64,000 bases of DNA, taken from contig CM048848.1 of assembly GCA_026545225.1 (NCBI GenBank), positions 16,481,353 to 16,545,352 of the forward strand. Direction: 5' to 3'. Made by a program: the position numbers and the translations under genes. Below, piece after piece: positions 62,845-64,000 of the stretch. Source of the stretch: Cornus controversa. Lineage: Eukaryota; Streptophyta; Magnoliopsida; Cornales; Cornaceae. The notes under the pieces are model-generated. The model was not told the DNA's origin and did no database searches. It worked only from the letters and a program-made list of their open reading frames with translations. Numbering within the stretch: the stretch's first letter is position 1; every line of letters begins with the position of its first letter.

Positions 62845-64000
62845 ACATGGTATCAGAGCGTAACCGGGTTTGAATACCTATGGACGACGGGAAAGGGTTA
62901 AGCCACGTGTTGGATAGGAACGACTTGATGATTTTCGGATTGCTATTAGAGCATTAGGTTTGAAGACCTAGGGTATCATAGTTATAGGTTCGAATACCTA
63001 AGGACAGAGAGTAACGTATTGGTTTTAGAGATATACACTAACTGGTTGTTGTTTGAACGATAGGTTTGATTACCTTTTGACAATTTCGAAATGATTAGCT
63101 TGGTGTAAGTGATCATAATGAAAGAACAATGTGTTGGTGTGTGAAACTGATTTTCATTTGGTAATACTCCCAGAGTTGGTTGAGTTGAAACTCTTGACTT
63201 GATGTTGAGTCATGTTAGTGAGCAATTGAGAGAGAATGCAAAGAAGGTTGAGTGTTTGAATCCTTATGGATACTTAGGGGCTTATGTTACGTGGTTGATA
63301 AGTGTTATGTTAGGGTTGACCATTGAGACTGAAATAGGAGACGAGAGAGGCATGTTGTCGGAGTTGGGCTAGCTAGGAAAAATGGACTGATCAACCAATT
63401 TTTCTTAGATTAGTACTTCTCTTACAATCCGCCGACTCTCATGGGTGTTGAGTTGTCTCGTCCGAGTGACGAGGGATAAAGAACTAGTGATGGAATGATT
63501 TCAAGTGTGGACGACTTCCAATAGTAGAGAGGTCGAGTGTATTATCTTAGTTTCTAGCTCATGGACTAGGGTGTTGATAGAGTTACGTGCATCTCATTCA
63601 TTCATTCATTCATATGCATTTACTTGTGCTTGTGCCTTGGGGCTAGAGATGTCATCTTTGGAGTCACCATGGTCCATTGATACATCTATTGGGAATTGAG
63701 TTACCTTGATTTTTGGTTGGTTTTACTAGACTTGGATTACGGGATGTCGATTGGTGTTCGACTTTGAGTTACTAGATGTGACTAGTTTTGCTGCGATGAT
63801 TCTCAGTAGTGATATGAGAAAATAGCGTTGTTGTGATATGTGACGAGATAGTAAGAGTGTGACTTAAGGCACACTTGAAGGATTATAATTCATAATTTTG
63901 AAAGCTGAAATTGCTTGAGTGTGATGGTTGATTTGGAAAAGATTTGAAAATCTTGGTAAAGGTATGACTTGTTTGGCCTTAGTGTTGAAATGCACTGTTG
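62845..64000 (+). mobile_element. Start of the retroelement internal region (untranslated leader)
   Basis: After the LTR and primer-binding site the sequence is unique and non-satellite. I recognise no gag, protease, reverse transcriptase or integrase motif before the window ends, so this is best read as the long leader upstream of gag. It contains four related short motifs of the form TAGGTTTGAATACCTA (near 62866, 62955, 62984 and 63061). The rest of the element lies outside the window. Confidence 0.75.
62848..62859 (+). other. Primer-binding site for initiator tRNA-Met
   Basis: TGGTATCAGAGC, three bases after the LTR end. It is complementary to the 3' terminus of plant initiator tRNA-Met, including CCA. 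It fixes the element's orientation as plus and identifies 59523-62844 as the 5' LTR. This primer is used by Ty3/gypsy chromoviruses and also by several Ty1/copia lineages. Confidence 0.93.

Noticed and set aside
63505-63699. 64-codon open frame in the element leader as a start of gag
   Set aside because: No capsid or zinc-knuckle motif is seen. It is short and embedded in stop-rich leader sequence.

Overview
The window is plant nuclear DNA, almost certainly from a flowering plant. It contains no recognisable host gene, rRNA or tRNA. About 55.7 kb of the 64 kb is one tandem satellite array (1-20592 and 24450-59522). The remaining 8.3 kb is two long-terminal-repeat (LTR) retrotransposon remnants of one family. 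The plant assignment rests on the primer-binding site complementary to plant initiator tRNA-Met, the very long TG...CA LTRs, and the multi-kilobase satellite of higher-order repeats (HORs). I could not identify the species.

Satellite. The basic monomer is about 142 bp and exists in two related types, here called alpha and beta. Eight monomers alternate alpha-beta (blocks A to G, with E followed by a short E'). Three of them are shortened (C, E, E'), giving a HOR of 1022 bp. A second HOR of 1365 bp carries an extra B-C-D segment of about 341 bp. In the right half of the array the two HORs alternate as a 2387 bp super-repeat. Above that level are segmental duplications with offsets of 3068, 4430, 4432, 7500 and 10597 bp. 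Units are nearly identical except in an older, irregular island (about 5450-10600) and a small relic patch (about 34888-35225). A centromeric or other heterochromatic array is the natural reading, but that is inference.

Retroelements. A solo LTR (20593-24449, minus orientation, 5 bp target duplication GACCA) sits in block D of one HOR. A second element enters at 59523 in plus orientation, also in block D. Its 5' LTR is 59523-62844, its tRNA-Met primer-binding site is 62848-62859, and its untranslated leader runs off the window end. Most of the two LTRs is clearly diverged, but a 131 bp block is identical between them (21628-21758 and 62027-62157). This block is packed with inverted repeats and would fold into several hairpins around a 10-base palindrome. 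It is the most interesting non-satellite signal here.

The many 60-135 codon open frames in the array are by-products of the repeat and are not annotated as genes.
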